64,000 bases of DNA from JAPLSN01 sp964482955 (GTDB lineage: Bacteria > Spirochaetota > Spirochaetia > Treponematales > UBA12059), in NCBI GenBank assembly GCA_964482955.1, contig CAYZZW010000004.1, forward strand, positions 57,112 through 121,111, given 5' to 3'. Each line of letters begins with the position of its first letter. Positions within the stretch are counted from its first letter, which is position 1. The position numbers and the translations under genes are program-made. The notes beneath the pieces were generated by a model. That model was given only the letters and a program-made list of their open reading frames with translations, ran no database searches and was not told the DNA's origin. Shown here piece by piece: positions 19,010-27,007 of this stretch.

Positions 19010-19858
19010 TCAACGCGGGCGTTTCGCGCCGGCCATCTTCCCGAATTCCGCGGGCGGGGGGCTCTCGAACCTGAGAAGCTCCCCGCCTTTGCATTTCCTG
19101 AGGGCGATGGTGGCGGCGTGCAGGCAGAGGCGGCCTGCGGGGTCGGTGCGGGCGCCGTAGCGGGAGTCGCCGGCCACGGGGTGTCCGAGCGCGGCCAGCT
19201 GGACGCGGATCTGGTGCTTGCGGCCGGTTTCCAGCTCCAGCTCGACCAGGCTGTGCGTCCGGCCTTCGGCGAGCACGCGATAATGGGTGATCGCCTCGAG
19301 GGCGCCGCGGGTGCCGGGGCGGCATTCGTAGACCGTGCCCGCGCGGTTCTCGACGAGCCAGGATTCGAGCGTGTCCTCCTCCGCCGGCAGGCGGCCTTCG
19401 ACGAGCGCGACGTAGCGCCGTTCCTCCACGAGTTCGCTCCAGTCTCCCATGATGCGGCGCTTGGCGTCCGCGCTTTTCCCGAAGACGACGATGCCCGAGG
19501 TGTCGCGGTCGATGCGGTGGAGCACGGCGGCTCGCCCGCGCTTGTTCGTGCGCTGGATATGGGCCGTCACGTAATCTTGCGCGCTCTTGCCGCGGCCGTT
19601 GTCCGGCGCGATCACCGGCAGACCCGACGGCTTGTCGATCACGACGATCTCGTCGTCCTCGTAGATGAACTCCACGTGAAAGCGCCCGCCGCCCGGCCGC
19701 CGCGCGTCGGACCGTTCGCGGTCACGCGCGGGACCGCGCGGTTCCGACGGGCCGCGGTTTCGCGTCTGGGCGCTTTCGGAGTCGGGTCGCGCGGTACGGG
19801 GCGCGCCCGGACGGCGGGAGCCGGGCCGCGCGCTGCCGCGCGAAGGGCCGCGCGTCAC
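19010..19858 (-). CDS. RluA-family pseudouridine synthase
   Basis: The catalytic signature HRIDRDTSGIVVFGKS marks the RluA group, in which the aspartate is the nucleophile that converts uridine to pseudouridine in rRNA or tRNA. The fold starts at FIYEDDEIVVIDKPSGL and ends with the GRKHQIRVQLAALGHPVAGD motif. The start is a GTG overlapping the stop of the DapF-like gene (GTGA). It gives about 60 extra N-terminal residues rich in Arg, Pro and Ser with no S4 domain, probably disordered. A shorter start near the fold is possible. Substrate specificity cannot be told. Confidence 0.9.
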   Translation of the reverse strand: MTRGPSRGSARPGSRRPGAPRTARPDSESAQTRNRGPSEPRGPARDRERSDARRPGGGRFHVEFIYEDDEIVVIDKPSGLPVIAPDNGRGKSAQDYVTAHIQRTNKRGRAAVLHRIDRDTSGIVVFGKSADAKRRIMGDWSELVEERRYVALVEGRLPAEEDTLESWLVENRAGTVYECRPGTRGALEAITHYRVLAEGRTHSLVELELETGRKHQIRVQLAALGHPVAGDSRYGARTDPAGRLCLHAATIALRKCKGGELLRFESPPPAEFGKMAGAKRPR

Positions 19859-20697
19859 GAGGCGGCCTCGGGATCGGGGAGCCAGTATTCGCCTGAGTAG
19901 CAGTATTCGGGGCGCGCGGCGACGTAGAGGCGGCCGTCGTCGAGCCATTTGACGAAGACGGCTTCGCGGAGGGGCGTGTCGGATTCGCGCTTGCCGAAGG
20001 CGACGGTCGTCTCGCGGTCGCAGAGGCCGAAGGCTGCCGCGGCGGCGGTGGCGGCGCACGCGGCAGAGCAGACGTCGGCGCCGCGCGTCCGGACGCGGAG
20101 CCGCGAGCGCGACGCGACGCGCGCCTCCACGACGGCCAGATCTCCCGAGACCGTTCCGATGCGGGGGCGGCGGGCGCCCGAGGGCGCGGCGACGGAATCG
20201 CCGGGGAACAGCACGGCGAAGGAACGGCCCCCCGCCTTGAGCGGCACGATGTCGAGGGCGCGGCCGCCCGCCTCGACGCGGCGGGCGGCGCGGGCGGCGC
20301 GTTCGGGTCGGAATTCCTCGCCCGAGCGCGCGAGGGGCGGGTGGAGGGTGAGCGCGAAGGTGGACGAATCGATGGCGTCGACGAGCAGGCGCCCCTCCGC
20401 GGTCTCGAGCTCGACGGAGTCGCCCGGGACGCGGCCGGAGTCGAAGAGGTAGCGGGCGGCGCACAACGCGTCCACGGGACCGGCGGCGCAGGGTTCGCCG
20501 CGGCGCGAATAAGGCCGGAGCCAGAGCGCGCGCTCCGTCCGCTCGAGGACCACGAGCCCCGCCGCGCCGGCGCCGCGCCGCCGCTTGAGCAGGGCGGCGG
20601 ACAGCCTGAGGCCGTCCGGGGCGGGCGAGCCCGGCGCGGCGTCCACGAGGACGCGGTCGTCGCCCGCGACGTGCAGTTTGTAGAACGCGATGTTCAT
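19855..20697 (-). CDS. Diaminopimelate epimerase-like (DapF-like) protein
   Basis: A 280-residue protein with the two-lobed pattern of DapF: an N-terminal MNIAFYKLHVAGDDRVLVD (DapF: FxKxxGxGNDF), a first Cys-containing motif VDALCAARYLFDSG (Cys79) and a second glycine/cysteine-rich helix start RGADVCSAACAATAAAA. The canonical GNGxRC and ACGTG boxes are not intact: GNG is replaced, and the second Cys (210 or 214) is offset. Either it is a divergent epimerase or it has another substrate or role. It overlaps the pseudouridine synthase gene by four bases. In spirochaetes, which use ornithine or diaminopimelate in peptidoglycan, the need for DapF is variable. Confidence 0.7.
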   Translation of the reverse strand: MNIAFYKLHVAGDDRVLVDAAPGSPAPDGLRLSAALLKRRRGAGAAGLVVLERTERALWLRPYSRRGEPCAAGPVDALCAARYLFDSGRVPGDSVELETAEGRLLVDAIDSSTFALTLHPPLARSGEEFRPERAARAARRVEAGGRALDIVPLKAGGRSFAVLFPGDSVAAPSGARRPRIGTVSGDLAVVEARVASRSRLRVRTRGADVCSAACAATAAAAAFGLCDRETTVAFGKRESDTPLREAVFVKWLDDGRLYVAARPEYCYSGEYWLPDPEAAS

Positions 20698-20935
20698 GCC
20701 GGCGCCAGCATATCACGGAAGACGGGCGAGTCGCCATACGGATGCCGGGCGGCATTCCGCCGACGAGCGCCAGGGGGCGCAGCGAAAAGCCCGGAGGCGC
20801 ACGCGGTTCCGTCGCGGTTCGGGGAAGGGGGCGCCGTCGATCGGCCGCCTTCGGCGCGATGGCGCGCGCCGAGGACTTGGAACGGAGCACCCGGCCCGCC
20901 GCGTCCGCGCGGCGGGGGCGCCCATCGCGCGCGGT
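20698..20935 (-). repeat. Modular palindromic repeat element, locus C
   Basis: A gene-free stretch between two minus-strand genes. On the minus strand it has a perfect hairpin (CCCGCCGCG/CGCGGCGGG, 20895-20916), directly followed by module 1 (20870-20892, GTTCCAAGTCCTCG), a GC-rich hairpin region, and module 2 (20765-20793, starting CGGGCTTTTCGCTG). Order and orientation match loci A and B. Confidence 0.7.
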
Positions 20936-21442
20936 TCAGCCTTTGCGTTCGAGCGCGACCGTGATCTCTCCGACGTAGAGTCGGTGCCAGTCGTCAGTGT
21001 AGTGATCGTGGATGGCGGGGTCCTTGAAGCCGGCGGGGTCGAGGTCCTGCGCGTGCACGACGCGGCAGCCGAGGACGAGGCGGGCTTCCTCGAAGGCGAC
21101 GAGGCCCGGGGCGCACTCGAAGGGGGTGATGCCGGCGCCCGCGGCCTTGTCTTCGTCGCGGCCGGACACCGAGCCGCAGTACGACAGGGCGGCCTTGCGG
21201 TCGGGGTCGAAGAACGAGCAGGTGAAGGCGCTCGAGCGTTCCATGAAGCCGAAGGTGTGGCGAGTGGGGCGCACGAAGGCGAAGACGACGTCGCGGTTCC
21301 ACAGCACGCCGAAGCCGCCCCAGCTGGCGGTCATCGTGTTCCACGCGCCCATGCCTCCGGCGGTGAGGAGCATCCAGTCCGAGCCGATGGCTTTCCAGGC
21401 GTTGAGGTCGAGGGTTTCGGGATCGAGGGATTCGAAGTTCAC
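20936..21442 (-). CDS. Flavin reductase-like (FMN-binding split-barrel) protein
   Basis: A 168-residue protein with the layout of the flavin reductase/DIM6-NTAB group. It has an early strand WMLLTAGG followed by NTMTASWGGFGVLW (phosphate-binding T(A/M)SW), then VVFAFVRPTRHTFGFM and FTCSFFDPDRKAALSYCGSVSGRD. Such proteins bind FMN and reduce flavin, or act as small flavoproteins with ferredoxin-like partners. The GTG start overlaps the stop of the GH13 gene (GTGA) with GGAAG upstream, so translation is coupled. A functional tie to the glucan enzyme is not obvious. Confidence 0.85.
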   Translation of the reverse strand: MNFESLDPETLDLNAWKAIGSDWMLLTAGGMGAWNTMTASWGGFGVLWNRDVVFAFVRPTRHTFGFMERSSAFTCSFFDPDRKAALSYCGSVSGRDEDKAAGAGITPFECAPGLVAFEEARLVLGCRVVHAQDLDPAGFKDPAIHDHYTDDWHRLYVGEITVALERKG

Positions 21443-24400
21443 GGTTTCTTCCTTTTGGGCGCCGAGGGCTTCGCGACGGTTTCGGGCGTTGGCGACTGTG
21501 CGCCATCTTTCGGTTTCACGCCGGCTTTCGGCGCGGCGCCGCCGGCGGGCGCGGCGTCGGAGCGCGGTTCGTCCGCTTTCGCTCGCGCGGCCCGTTTCGC
21601 GGGTGCGGCCCGTTCGGTCTTCGCGGCCGGGGCGGTCGAGGGACGGTCGCCTGCCGAGAGGAGGCGGCCGAGTTCCTCGAAGCGGTAACCGCTTTCGGCC
21701 GCGGCGTCGAGCATGGCGCGGAGGAAGCGTTCCGCCTTGCGCGCGTCCGGTTCGGGGGCGTCGAGGGCCAGGGCGAGCGCGGCGTAGAACGAGAGGGCTT
21801 CGAAGCGTTCCTTGTTGAACCAGACCACGCCGTCGTAGATGTTCACGCCGATGGCGTCGCGGAGCTCGGCGGCCGACGCGGCTTCGTCGTGGCCCGACGC
21901 GGCCCGGCCCGGCGCGGATTCGGCGGCGATCGTGACGGCGCCCGAGCGCGGGAGGACGACCTTGAGGACGCCGAAGGTCTCCCACGCGAGGGAGCCCGGC
22001 ACGCCGCATTCCTCGAGGATCTCGCGGAGCTTGCGGTCCAGGCGGAAGTGGTCGACGAGGGCGCGCGCGTCGGCGCCGTCGGCGGCGTCTCCCACGGCCA
22101 GGCGGAGCCACGACATGACGAGGTAGGCCAGGGCGAACTCGGGCGCGTGGGGGTGGTCCCGGAAGCCGCGGGCGAGGAGCGGCAGGCCGGATCTGGGCTT
22201 CGCCGCCTCGGCGACGAGCGACCGGAGGGCTTCGAGGCGTCCGGCGAACGCGGTACCGGCGCGGGCGGAGGGCTCGGCCGAAGCCGCGGCCTGAGCCGCG
22301 GCCTGAGCCGCGGCCGTGGCCGAGCGGGCCGGCCGTTTCGGCGTCTCCGGGGCGAAGGCGGCGTAGTACGAGGTGCCTTCGATGAAGAGGCGGACCGTTT
22401 CGTGGAGCGCCGTCGCCGCGCGTTCGACGTCGGCGAGCCCGGCTTTGGCCTCGACGGCTGCCGTTTCCGGCGCCGCGGCCGGGGCGGCGGTTTTCGCGGC
22501 CGCGGCCGGCGGAGCGAGGAGGGCCACGGCGCGTTCCCGCTCCGCCTTGAAGCGTTCCGGCGAGGCGAGGGTCCGCAGCGCGTCGTAGAGGTCCTTGAGG
22601 AAGACGTCCTGCATGGCGGCCGCGACGTCGCGGACGCCGGCGCCGTTCAGGATGTCGCACAACGCGCCGTACTGGCCGTGGGCGTTGTCGGCGATCTCCA
22701 CGGCGTCGAGGAAGACCTGGCACTGGTAGCCGTCCAGCTGGACGAAGAGGCCCTTCGAGACGACGTCCGACGAGCGGCGGAGGAACCAGAGGTCCGAGCG
22801 CTGTTCGCGCATGAGGAGGAAGCGGCCATGCGCGTCGGAGAGGCCGAGTGCCGCGCCGACCGTCGTGCGCGCGAGGGCGTTCGCCTCCTTGTCGCGCCAG
22901 GCGGCCGATTCGCGGATCCAGCCGGACGCGCGCCCGTAGGCGTTGTTGAAGAGCACGAGGGCGCGGTCGCGGATCCACTCGTTCGAATAGGCGAAGACGT
23001 TCTCGTTCACCGAGCCGTCCGGGGCGTACAGATCGTACAGGACGAAGCGCTCGACGCCGGAGAAGACGTGGCGCCGCTTCATGAGCGGGAAGATCTCGCG
23101 CTCGTGGCGCTCGACGAGGGCGGAATCGGGCTTTTCGTCGTAGTAGGCGCGGCGGTACTCCATGCCGTACTTTTCGGCGAAGCCCTCGACCTGTCCGTGG
23201 CCGAACATCGGCAGGCCCGGCATCGTCACCATCATCGTGCAGACGCCGAAGTACTTGTCGCCGGAGCCGAACTGCGCGACGGCGGTTTCCTCGTCAGGGT
23301 TGTTCATGAAGTTCACGAAGCGCTTGAGGATGTCCTTGTCGAACTCCTGCGTGTTCTTGATCGTGGCGCGGTACTTGTCGTTCTCCTCGCGCTTGAGCAT
23401 GTTCATGAACGCCGAGTTGTACACGCGGTGCATGCCGAGCGTGCGCACGAAGTAGCCCTCGAGCATCCAGAACGCCTCCGCGAGGAGGAGGGTGTCCGGG
23501 GCCTCCGCCGCGCAGCGGTCCACCACCTCGCGCCAGAACTCCTCCGGGATGCGCGCGTCGAACTCCTCGCGCGACAGGGCGCGCTCGGCGCGGCTCGGAA
23601 TGTCGCCGCCCTGGCCGGGCTCGGGGTACCACAGGCGCCGGATGTGCTTTTTCGCGAGCACCATGGCGGCGTCGAAGCGGATGACGGGGAAGGCGCGCGC
23701 CACGTGCAGGATCTGCTGGATGACCGCCTCGCGCGCCGCGGGATTCAGGAAGTCGATCTGCGCGGTGTCGTTCCACGGCATGCTCGTGCCGTCGTTGCCG
23801 TGGTAGACGTAGCGCGTGTCGCCGGAGCGGAAGTCGTGGCGCTTGAAGGTGACGGCGGCGTCGCTCCGCGAGTAGTAGTGGTCCTCGAGCCAGACGCCGA
23901 CGTTCGGATCGCCCGAGAGGTTCTCGCCCGAATACGCGTAGCCGGGGAAGGGCGGATAGGGCGAGCTGATGAACAGGTCCGGGCGGTTCCGCACCCAGTC
24001 GGAGTCGATGCCCGTGTGGTTCGGCACCATGTCGGAGGCCAGCTTGATGCCGCGCCATCCGCAGCGCTCCCGGAGGTTTTCGAGGGCGGGCCAGCCGCCG
24101 AGCTCCCCGGCGATCTCGTAGCCGAAGAGCGAGTATGCGGAGGCCGCCGCCTCCGGATTCCCGCAAAGGTGCTTGATGCGGGCGCTCGCGTCGCTCCGTT
24201 CCCAGAGCCCGATGAGCCACAGCGAGTTGAAACCGCGCGCGGCCAGCCGGTCGAGCTCTTCGTCGGGGATCTGGTCGAGCCTGCGGATGTCGCGGCCGTA
24301 GGCGGCGGACAGCTGCGACAGCCACACGAGGGTGGACTTCGCCATCATCACCACGCGCGGCATCCAGTCCTTGTCCGGCGTGAAGCGTTCGTACTCGCGC

Positions 24401-25287
24401 TCGAGGCCTTCGTAGACGAGGACGCGCGCGGGGCCGGGGCCGGGGAAGTGCGGCTTGTCCTCCTCGCGGATGAAGTCGAGTCCGGAGAGGAGCCGGGTAA
24501 GCCACGAGCCGAGGACGAGCCCCCAGCGGGAGCGGATGTACTCGAGCTGGCCCGCGAGGGAAAACGGCGACGCCGCCACGGGCGAGCGGAGCATGCCGAA
24601 GAGGTCCTGGTTGTCCGGGCCGAAGGGCGGCAGCTTTTCGAAGAGGCTTTCCACCGCCGTCACGACCGCGGCGTAGGCGCCGCCTTTCGCGAGCGCCGTA
24701 TCGTCGAAGAGCGAGCCGAACTGGCCGAGCGCCGGATTGTCGTGCGCGAGCTTGAGGAGCATGAGCTCTTCGAGGGCGAGCGCGCGGTTCGGCACGCCGC
24801 CCTCCGAGCCGTCGAGCCAGGCCGCGGCGGGAATCCTGCCTTTCCACACGTCGACGGGCGGAAAGCGCTCGGTGAAGTCGAGGAGGAGGGCGTCGAGGTT
24901 TTCCGCGCCGACGGCTTTCCGCGCCGCGTCGAGGGCGAGCTCGAGGGCGCGGCTTTCCCGCTGCGAGCGGTAGAGCGCGCATACATAATGGAAGATTTCG
25001 TCGAGCAAGACCATCGCGTTGAGCTGGCCGGCCTTGACGGCGCGCTCCGGATGCGTGGCGACGCCGAGCTTTTCGTTCATCGACTGGGCGAGGAGTCGGA
25101 TGGCGCGGAAATCGGGCATGATGACGTTGCCGGAGCTGGCGCACAGGCGCTCGTCGACGCCGAAGCGCTCGCGCGCTTCCCGGCTGACGTGGAATTCCAT
25201 GACCGCGATCCCCGGTCGGGGCAGGGTCGGCCCGGTTCCTTCCAAGGCGCTGAGACGAGCGACGATACGCGTGGTTTCGACCGGCAT
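21439..25287 (-). CDS. GH13 alpha-amylase-family glycosidase, very large (1282 aa)
   Basis: A helical N-terminal region of about 350 residues precedes a GH13 barrel. The four conserved regions are visible: DMVPNH (about residue 419), IRFDAAMVL with the nucleophile Asp (about 538), LLLAEAFW with the acid/base Glu (about 601) and FMNNPDEET (about 661), where the usual NHD is varied. The C-terminal 350 residues are helical, with Ala/Gln- and Ala/Lys/Pro-rich tracts. A 12-bp unit occurs about three times at 22282-22317 and encodes AAAQ repeats. No signal peptide is seen, so it probably acts on alpha-glucans in the cytoplasm, for instance glycogen or maltodextrin. A promoter can be read upstream (TTGTAC, 17 bp, TATGAT). 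Confidence 0.88.
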   Translation of the reverse strand: MPVETTRIVARLSALEGTGPTLPRPGIAVMEFHVSREARERFGVDERLCASSGNVIMPDFRAIRLLAQSMNEKLGVATHPERAVKAGQLNAMVLLDEIFHYVCALYRSQRESRALELALDAARKAVGAENLDALLLDFTERFPPVDVWKGRIPAAAWLDGSEGGVPNRALALEELMLLKLAHDNPALGQFGSLFDDTALAKGGAYAAVVTAVESLFEKLPPFGPDNQDLFGMLRSPVAASPFSLAGQLEYIRSRWGLVLGSWLTRLLSGLDFIREEDKPHFPGPGPARVLVYEGLEREYERFTPDKDWMPRVVMMAKSTLVWLSQLSAAYGRDIRRLDQIPDEELDRLAARGFNSLWLIGLWERSDASARIKHLCGNPEAAASAYSLFGYEIAGELGGWPALENLRERCGWRGIKLASDMVPNHTGIDSDWVRNRPDLFISSPYPPFPGYAYSGENLSGDPNVGVWLEDHYYSRSDAAVTFKRHDFRSGDTRYVYHGNDGTSMPWNDTAQIDFLNPAAREAVIQQILHVARAFPVIRFDAAMVLAKKHIRRLWYPEPGQGGDIPSRAERALSREEFDARIPEEFWREVVDRCAAEAPDTLLLAEAFWMLEGYFVRTLGMHRVYNSAFMNMLKREENDKYRATIKNTQEFDKDILKRFVNFMNNPDEETAVAQFGSGDKYFGVCTMMVTMPGLPMFGHGQVEGFAEKYGMEYRRAYYDEKPDSALVERHEREIFPLMKRRHVFSGVERFVLYDLYAPDGSVNENVFAYSNEWIRDRALVLFNNAYGRASGWIRESAAWRDKEANALARTTVGAALGLSDAHGRFLLMREQRSDLWFLRRSSDVVSKGLFVQLDGYQCQVFLDAVEIADNAHGQYGALCDILNGAGVRDVAAAMQDVFLKDLYDALRTLASPERFKAERERAVALLAPPAAAAKTAAPAAAPETAAVEAKAGLADVERAATALHETVRLFIEGTSYYAAFAPETPKRPARSATAAAQAAAQAAASAEPSARAGTAFAGRLEALRSLVAEAAKPRSGLPLLARGFRDHPHAPEFALAYLVMSWLRLAVGDAADGADARALVDHFRLDRKLREILEECGVPGSLAWETFGVLKVVLPRSGAVTIAAESAPGRAASGHDEAASAAELRDAIGVNIYDGVVWFNKERFEALSFYAALALALDAPEPDARKAERFLRAMLDAAAESGYRFEELGRLLSAGDRPSTAPAAKTERAAPAKRAARAKADEPRSDAAPAGGAAPKAGVKPKDGAQSPTPETVAKPSAPKRKKP

Positions 25288-25320
25288 GCGCGGCCTCCCT
25301 CTCCGGACTTTCTATCCGCG

Positions 25321-25349
25321 ATCATAGCCTATAGGCGTCCAGGGTACAA
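25321..25349 (-). promoter_or_regulatory. Candidate sigma-70 promoter of the GH13 operon
   Basis: On the minus strand, TTGTAC (25344-25349) and TATGAT (25321-25326) are separated by 17 bases, about 35 bases before the GH13 start. Confidence 0.45.
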
Positions 25350-25370
25350 GTAAACCGGATTAGCTGCCGT

Positions 25371-25425
25371 GGTCAGACACCGAGGTGTCAGACACCTCGG
25401 AGACACCACGGTGTCAGACACCGAG
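25371..25425. repeat. GTGTCAGACAC palindrome cluster
   Basis: The core GGTGTCAGACACC occurs twice, with partial copies around it. One copy lies within a 10-bp perfect palindrome (25380-25389 with 25391-25400). A second hairpin pairs GACACC (25402-25407) with GGTGTC (25410-25415). A related GGTCTGTCCCCG string follows at about 25446. Such units resemble REP sequences mobilised by RAYT transposases, but no such gene is in the window. Confidence 0.65.
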
Positions 25426-25466
25426 AGACCAGTCCCCGCGACAACGGGTCTGTCCCCGAATGAGTC

Positions 25467-25495
25467 TTAACGAAACGGGAATCGTGTGTTATAAC
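25467..25495 (+). promoter_or_regulatory. Candidate sigma-70 promoter of the TetR gene
   Basis: TTAACG (25467-25472) and TATAAC (25490-25495) are 17 bases apart and end about 20 bases before the GTG start, with GGAGG between. Confidence 0.6.
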
Positions 25496-25514
25496 TCTGA
25501 CATCGGAGGTCAAT

Positions 25515-26111
25515 GTGTCGGTCCCCGTCGAGCACGATAAGCGGAAGAAGGAAATCCTCGAAAAGGCCCTGGATGTCTTCATCGACGAAGGCTACGAGGA
25601 CACCACCTTCCGGAAGATCGCCGAACGCTGCGCCATCACCCGGACCATCCTGTACCTCTATTTCAAGAACAAGCGCGAAATCTTCATCTACAGCATCAAG
25701 CAATTCATGGAAGGCCTCGAGCAGTCGATCAAGGCGCTGCAGGCCGACACGACGGGAGGATCCGTCGAGCGGATCGTGGCTACCGTCGCCCTCATCCTCC
25801 GGAGCACGGTCACCCAGCGCAAGATGCTCGGCATCGTCTTCGACTACCTGAGCCACATCCGGAAATCGGGCGGCGACGCGGGCGAGCGCGTCCGCAGGCG
25901 GACCATCCGCCTCCGGCACATCCTGTCGACCATGATCATCGAGGGGATCAAGCGCGGCGAGCTCGAAAAGCTGCCGGTCAAGGAAACCGTCGACACGCTC
26001 TACGCTCTCATCGAAGCCGCCATCTTCCGCATCGTCGTTCTCGGCAAGGAAGACGTCGACGACCTCGCCAAGGACGCGGCTTTCGTCGTTTCCCGCATCA
26101 AGAAGACCTGA
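25515..26111 (+). CDS. TetR/AcrR-family transcriptional regulator
   Basis: A 198-residue protein with an N-terminal TetR helix-turn-helix: ALDVFIDEGYEDTTFRKIAERCAITRTILYLYFKNKREIF (about residues 18-57). The C-terminal ligand domain is helical and divergent, so the ligand is unknown. GTG 25515 is used; GGAGG lies upstream (25505-25509). An ATG two bases earlier is out of frame. It is divergent from the GH13 operon across a 227-bp spacer that holds both promoters and a palindrome cluster, so it may regulate that operon or itself. Confidence 0.9.
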   Translation: MSVPVEHDKRKKEILEKALDVFIDEGYEDTTFRKIAERCAITRTILYLYFKNKREIFIYSIKQFMEGLEQSIKALQADTTGGSVERIVATVALILRSTVTQRKMLGIVFDYLSHIRKSGGDAGERVRRRTIRLRHILSTMIIEGIKRGELEKLPVKETVDTLYALIEAAIFRIVVLGKEDVDDLAKDAAFVVSRIKKT

Positions 26112-26164
26112 GCGCGGCCCAATTTAAAGGCGCTTCGCCCGTCCATAATCCTCGGCCAATCTTC

Positions 26165-27007
26165 TCAATTAAATTCCGTCAAATGCCCGCGGTACTTGAA
26201 CGGCACGCGGGACTGCTGGAGCTTCGGGTTCGTGCGCTCCTTGATAGCGATGTCGGCGAAGTAGCGGCGCCAGGCGGCGCGGACCGCGAGCTCGTCGGCC
26301 GACAGGATGGCGTCGGGCGCCTCGCCGCAGACTTCGCGTTCGGCGCCGGGACTTCGGCTCGCGCGCGCAACCGAGCCGGGCGCCTCTTCGCCGTCCAGCC
26401 GGAGGCCGGACACCAGGGCGGGCTTCCGGCGCGCGTCGTGGACGAGGGCGGCGTCGCGGAGGACGTCCCGGATCACCCAACGCTCGTTCGGGAAGCGCGA
26501 CGCGAAGTGCGCGCCGAGGAGCGGCAGGATGTCGCACGCGGGTTCGATGGCCGAGTAGAGCGAGCCGTCCGCCAGCTCCGAAAAGCGGACGAAGCCGTGG
26601 AAGCGGTGGACTTCCATGCGTGTCCGGCGCGCCGCTTTTTCCACCGCCGCCACGGAGGGCTCGGACAGCAGGGAGCGGATCCGCATCCCCTCGCGGAGCG
26701 CGATGCGGCAGTAATCGAGCAGGTCCGCCTCGATGCCGGGCGTCTCCGACAGGAAGGCTTCCGACACCGCGCGGAGCGCCTCGCCCTGGAGCCGCGCGCG
26801 CAGTTTCGCGTAAAAGCGGAGCGCGAGCGGACGCTCCGTGGGCACGAAGGCGCCGTCGTCGAACAAGCCCGCGTCGGCGGCGCCGCGCCGCGCCAGCCGG
26901 AGTTCGGAGGCGGGCACGCCCGCGCAGCGGCCGATCGGGTCGAGCCCAAACACGCAAGCGGCCGCGGTGAAAAAGCCCGCCAGGCTGCCGTCGAATTCGA
27001 GCGTCAC
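26165..27007 (-). CDS. DUF4130 (TIGR03915-type) putative DNA metabolism/repair protein
   Basis: A 280-residue protein starting at VTLEFDGSLAGFFTAA, the typical beginning of DUF4130 proteins. It continues with MEVHRFHGFVRFSELADGSLYSAIEP, LLGAHFASRFPNERWVIRD and the C-terminal WRRYFADIAIKERTNPKLQQSRVPFKYRGHLTEF, all hallmarks of that family. Its GTG overlaps the stop of the radical SAM gene (GTGA). In this family the protein is regularly paired with the radical SAM protein encoded here, or with UdgX-type uracil-DNA glycosylase domains. Its biochemical role is not established. Confidence 0.92.
   Translation of the reverse strand: MTLEFDGSLAGFFTAAACVFGLDPIGRCAGVPASELRLARRGAADAGLFDDGAFVPTERPLALRFYAKLRARLQGEALRAVSEAFLSETPGIEADLLDYCRIALREGMRIRSLLSEPSVAAVEKAARRTRMEVHRFHGFVRFSELADGSLYSAIEPACDILPLLGAHFASRFPNERWVIRDVLRDAALVHDARRKPALVSGLRLDGEEAPGSVARASRSPGAEREVCGEAPDAILSADELAVRAAWRRYFADIAIKERTNPKLQQSRVPFKYRGHLTEFN

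Noticed and set aside
21889..25353. Plus-strand open frame of over 1150 codons
   Set aside because: It is antisense to the GH13 gene, which has clear catalytic motifs, and shows the Arg/Glu/Val composition typical of antisense frames.
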